This document shows, piece after piece, positions 14,711 through 16,667 of a DNA stretch of 16,667 nt. The notes under the pieces were generated by a model. That model saw only the letters and a list, made by a program, of their open reading frames with translations. It did no database searches and had not been told where the DNA came from. Position 1 is the first letter of the stretch, and every line of letters starts with the position of its first letter. The DNA is taken from positions 1 through 16,667 of the forward strand of contig DAOVEQ010000004.1 in NCBI GenBank assembly GCA_030668905.1, read 5' to 3'. Origin of the DNA: Thermococci archaeon. GTDB taxonomy: Archaea; Methanobacteriota_B; Thermococci; Methanofastidiosales; B48-G16. The position numbers were made by a program, and so were the translations under genes.

Positions 14711-15540
14711 TCGCTCAACTCCAATTTTCTTAATCTTAGATAAGAAAAAACTCCAAAGAGAATTGTCATTCCAATGACCAATGAAAATGAGTAGTACCAT
14801 TCTACGGGTCTTTCCAGTGTAATTTTGAAGATCTTTTCCCTTATTATATTCAGATTTTCTAAAAGAGATATTAAAATTGTCCATTTATTATTTGTGACTT
14901 CATATAAAATTCCTGCTATAACGCTACTGCCAAAGATAAGACCAAAGAATGAAGCACCTACATACTTACTATTGTCTGTAAGTGAAGATAAAGAGAGGAT
15001 CAGTATACCTAAAAATACTATGATTAAGAGAGAACTGAATACAGACGCGCCCCATATCCATAGATTTTCTCTAATGGGCGTATTTGACACCAAATTCAAT
15101 ACCCAGTACAAGATAGTTGATGGCAAAACAGTTACCAAGGAAATAAAAGTTCCTATGATCCCAAATTTGCCCAGAAAATAGTCTATCTTTTCTATGGGAC
15201 TCGAATAATAGAGAGTTATACTTTTATTCTCTATGTCTTCAGATATCAGAGAGGAGCCTGCAGTAGCTGTAAGTAAAATAGTCCATATTATCTGCAGATT
15301 TAAAAAATTAAAATAAAATTGATTCATGCCTTCAGAAAAGAGCGCAGTTATAAAGGGGCTAAATAATATCGAAAGTACAATAAAGAAAATAGTAGGGATC
15401 CATCCTAAGATCAAACAAATTTTTACCCATTTACTGCTCCAGGCTCTTTTTATTCCAAAATGAATTATACCCAAGATCTTATATGGTCTCTTTCTATATG
15501 TTCCTTCCCATTTTCTGTAATCTTGAGTATATATAGCCAT
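14707..15540 (-). CDS. ABC-2 type transporter permease (first pair)
   Basis: A 277-residue membrane protein. The N-terminus is hydrophilic and basic (YTQDYRKWEGTYRKRPYK), followed by about six hydrophobic segments (near 39-62, 79-98, 126-149, 164-186, 195-214 and 250-267). After the second comes SEDIENKSITLYYSSPIEK (100-118), the same conserved ABC-2 block as in the second permease. The ATG at 15540 abuts the stop of the first ATPase, with AGGTGAT just upstream as ribosome binding site. The stop overlaps the start of the second ATPase (ATGA). It is probably the channel half of an exporter; overall similarity to the other permease is limited to topology and this block. Confidence 0.87.
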   Translation of the reverse strand: MAIYTQDYRKWEGTYRKRPYKILGIIHFGIKRAWSSKWVKICLILGWIPTIFFIVLSILFSPFITALFSEGMNQFYFNFLNLQIIWTILLTATAGSSLISEDIENKSITLYYSSPIEKIDYFLGKFGIIGTFISLVTVLPSTILYWVLNLVSNTPIRENLWIWGASVFSSLLIIVFLGILILSLSSLTDNSKYVGASFFGLIFGSSVIAGILYEVTNNKWTILISLLENLNIIREKIFKITLERPVEWYYSFSLVIGMTILFGVFSYLRLRKLELSE

Positions 15541-16431
15541 TTAATCACCTAAAAGATTTACAAAAAGATCTTCCAAAGAATTCCTGACGTCTGATATATA
15601 TCTGATCTGAATATTGTTTTCTGCTGCATTTTTTAGAAGTTTAGAATAAATATTATCTGGATAATCCTTTATTTTTATTGTGTTTCCAAATATCTCATAT
15701 TTACATTCCATGTTTTTCAAAAGGATCTCAGGGTCTTTTTTTACTCTTATCTCGAGTATATTCTTATTTTCCAGAAGATCACTTATACGTCCTTCTACTA
15801 CGAGTTCTCCTTTGTTTATCAGGATAACTTTGTCGCAGACCTCTTCTACATCTGGGAGTATATGAGAGGATAAAAGGACATTTTTTCCTTTTTTAGATAT
15901 ATCCTCTATTATTACAAGCATTTCATCTCTACCAAAAGGATCCATACCATTTGTAGGTTCGTCTAAAAATAGAATCTCTGGGTCATGAACTAGTGCCTGA
16001 GCAAGTTTTACTCTCTGTTTCATGCCTGAGGAGTATTCCTTTATTTTTCTGTATCTTTCTTCTCCTATACCAGCATAGTACAGTGTTTCATGGGCTCTCT
16101 GCAATGCATCATCTTTTGGCAGCCCCCTTATAACGCCCATATATGTCACAAAATTAACCGCAGTCATATTTTTAATGAGACAGTCATGTTCAGGCATATA
16201 ACCTATCTTTTCTCTGATTTTAATTCCTTCTTTTTTTATATCAAAGTTCAATACGGTGCCATCTCCGGAAGAAGGCTGTAATAATCCCAGTAGTACACGT
16301 ATAAGTGTGGATTTTCCAGCTCCGTTAGGTCCAAGTAAACCTGTTGCTCCCTCTTCTATTTTTATTGATAATCCCTTGATAGCAGGAATATGATCATAAT
16401 ACTTTGACAAATTTTCTGTCCCAATAATCAT
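15541..16431 (-). CDS. ABC transporter ATP-binding protein (first pair)
   Basis: A 296-residue ABC ATPase with Walker A GPNGAGKST (34-42), Q-loop position YMPEHD (Glu in place of Gln), signature YSSGMKQR (133-140), Walker B ILFLDEPT (153-160) and H190 in SSHIL. A ~90-residue C-terminal domain follows. It is closely similar in layout to the second ATPase and both begin MII-x-T-x-NLSK, suggesting an old duplication of an ATPase/permease unit. An upstream in-frame start at 16623 would overlap the divergent Gdt1-type gene, so the ATG at 16431 is chosen. It has no Shine-Dalgarno and lies 25 bp from a TATA-like box, so the message is probably leaderless. It is the first gene of the six-gene minus-strand run ending with Clp1. 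Confidence 0.93.
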   Translation of the reverse strand: MIIGTENLSKYYDHIPAIKGLSIKIEEGATGLLGPNGAGKSTLIRVLLGLLQPSSGDGTVLNFDIKKEGIKIREKIGYMPEHDCLIKNMTAVNFVTYMGVIRGLPKDDALQRAHETLYYAGIGEERYRKIKEYSSGMKQRVKLAQALVHDPEILFLDEPTNGMDPFGRDEMLVIIEDISKKGKNVLLSSHILPDVEEVCDKVILINKGELVVEGRISDLLENKNILEIRVKKDPEILLKNMECKYEIFGNTIKIKDYPDNIYSKLLKNAAENNIQIRYISDVRNSLEDLFVNLLGD

Positions 16432-16451
16432 AAGATAAGATTCAGCTTTTT

Positions 16452-16460
16452 CTTTAAATA
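16452..16460 (-). promoter_or_regulatory. TATA-like box of the ABC operon (leaderless)
   Basis: On the minus strand this reads TATTTAAAG, preceded by CTAAAAAAC. Its centre is 25 bp from the ATG at 16431, predicting a leaderless transcript. It resembles the TATTTAAAAG box of the gene at 4764. Confidence 0.6.
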
Positions 16461-16483
16461 GTTTTTTAGATTCACTGACAAAG

Positions 16484-16493
16484 CATATATAAC
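16484..16493 (+). promoter_or_regulatory. TATA-like box of the Gdt1-type gene
   Basis: CATATATAAC, centred about 25 bp before the ATG at 16514. A GAGAGG at 16502-16507 sits 6 nt before the same ATG, so whether the message is leaderless or has a short leader with a binding site is undecided. It shares an 82-bp divergent region with the ABC operon promoter. Confidence 0.5.
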
Positions 16494-16513
16494 TATAAAA
16501 AGAGAGGAAAATT

Positions 16514-16667
16514 ATGCTGCAGGATTTGCTTATCCCCATGATAGTTATTGGAATTGCAGAGTTAGGGGATAAAACACAGATCGCGATTTTTCTCCTCTCG
16601 ACAAAAACAAAAGAGCATCTCAAGTTGTTATCAGGTATAATACTGGCTTTTCTTCTTGCAGACGGAG
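16514..16667 (+). CDS. TMEM165/Gdt1 (UPF0016) family cation transporter, N-terminal part (runs off the window edge)
   Basis: The first 51 residues of a membrane protein. The first hydrophobic helix contains IAELGDKTQIAIFLLS with E16, G18, D19, K20 and T21. This is the E-x-G-D-K-(S/T) signature of the UPF0016 family, whose members carry Mn2+ or Ca2+ in exchange for protons. A second helix starts at LKLLSGIILAFLLADG. Full-length proteins have two such motifs in about 180-230 residues; the second lies outside the window. Start choice rests on GAGAGG 6 nt upstream. It is divergent from the ABC operon, and no functional link is evident. Confidence 0.85.
   Translation, partial: MLQDLLIPMIVIGIAELGDKTQIAIFLLSTKTKEHLKLLSGIILAFLLADG

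Noticed and set aside
14711..14884. N-terminal extension of 58 residues on the second ABC ATPase
   Set aside because: It overlaps the coding region of the upstream permease in another frame. The family start MII-x-T and the ATGA overlap support 14710.
16432..16623. N-terminal extension of 64 residues on the first ABC ATPase
   Set aside because: It would overlap the divergent UPF0016 gene and both promoters. The ATG at 16431 matches the family start and the TATA spacing.

Overview
The window is archaeal. It carries a ribosomal/translation cluster in the order L7Ae, S28e, L24e, nucleoside diphosphate kinase, aIF5B, S6e, aIF2-gamma, Fcf1-type PIN protein. It also has a Clp1-type polynucleotide kinase, TATA/BRE-like promoters about 25 bp from starts, GAGGTGA-type ribosome binding sites and T-rich terminators. 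That gene order is, as I recall it, typical of Euryarchaeota such as methanogens. The AT-rich composition and the style of the APC permease would fit Thermoplasmatota or a relative, but the lineage is a low-confidence guess.

Layout. (1) 1-2848, minus strand: a compact four-gene run of metallophosphoesterase, nucleotidyltransferase-fold protein, nitroreductase and the N-terminal part of a PepD-type dipeptidase. A hairpin plus U-tract lies after the first gene. (2) 2968-4557, minus strand: an APC-superfamily amino-acid permease, richer in GC than its neighbours. Its leader carries a duplicated 19-bp element that creates two overlapping micro-ORFs. (3) 4764-5444, plus strand: an unrecognised two-helix membrane protein behind a leaderless-type promoter. 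(4) 5603-10944, plus strand: the eight-gene translation operon, with gaps of 0-9 nt or short overlaps. Its S6e has an unusually long Lys/Glu/Pro-only C-terminal tail. (5) 10941-16431, minus strand: a six-gene run of ABC ATPase, ABC-2 permease, second ABC ATPase, second ABC-2 permease, secreted membrane-anchored protein with alpha/alpha-toroid-like repeats, and Clp1-type kinase. All junctions are contiguous or overlapping. (6) 16514 to the edge, plus strand: the start of a TMEM165/Gdt1 (UPF0016) cation transporter, divergent from the ABC run.

How the genes fit together. The translation operon makes ribosomal proteins, initiation GTPases and the NDK that can supply GTP, and ends with a PIN nuclease that may act in rRNA maturation. 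It meets the ABC/Clp1 operon head-on with a 4-bp overlap of coding ends, so an RNA nuclease and an RNA 5'-kinase lie tail to tail. The two ABC exporters and the anchored surface protein look like one export or envelope module of unknown substrate. That module and the permease leader are the best candidates for something undescribed. No CRISPR array, insertion sequence, tRNA or rRNA was seen, and there is no gene-free stretch longer than 300 bases.
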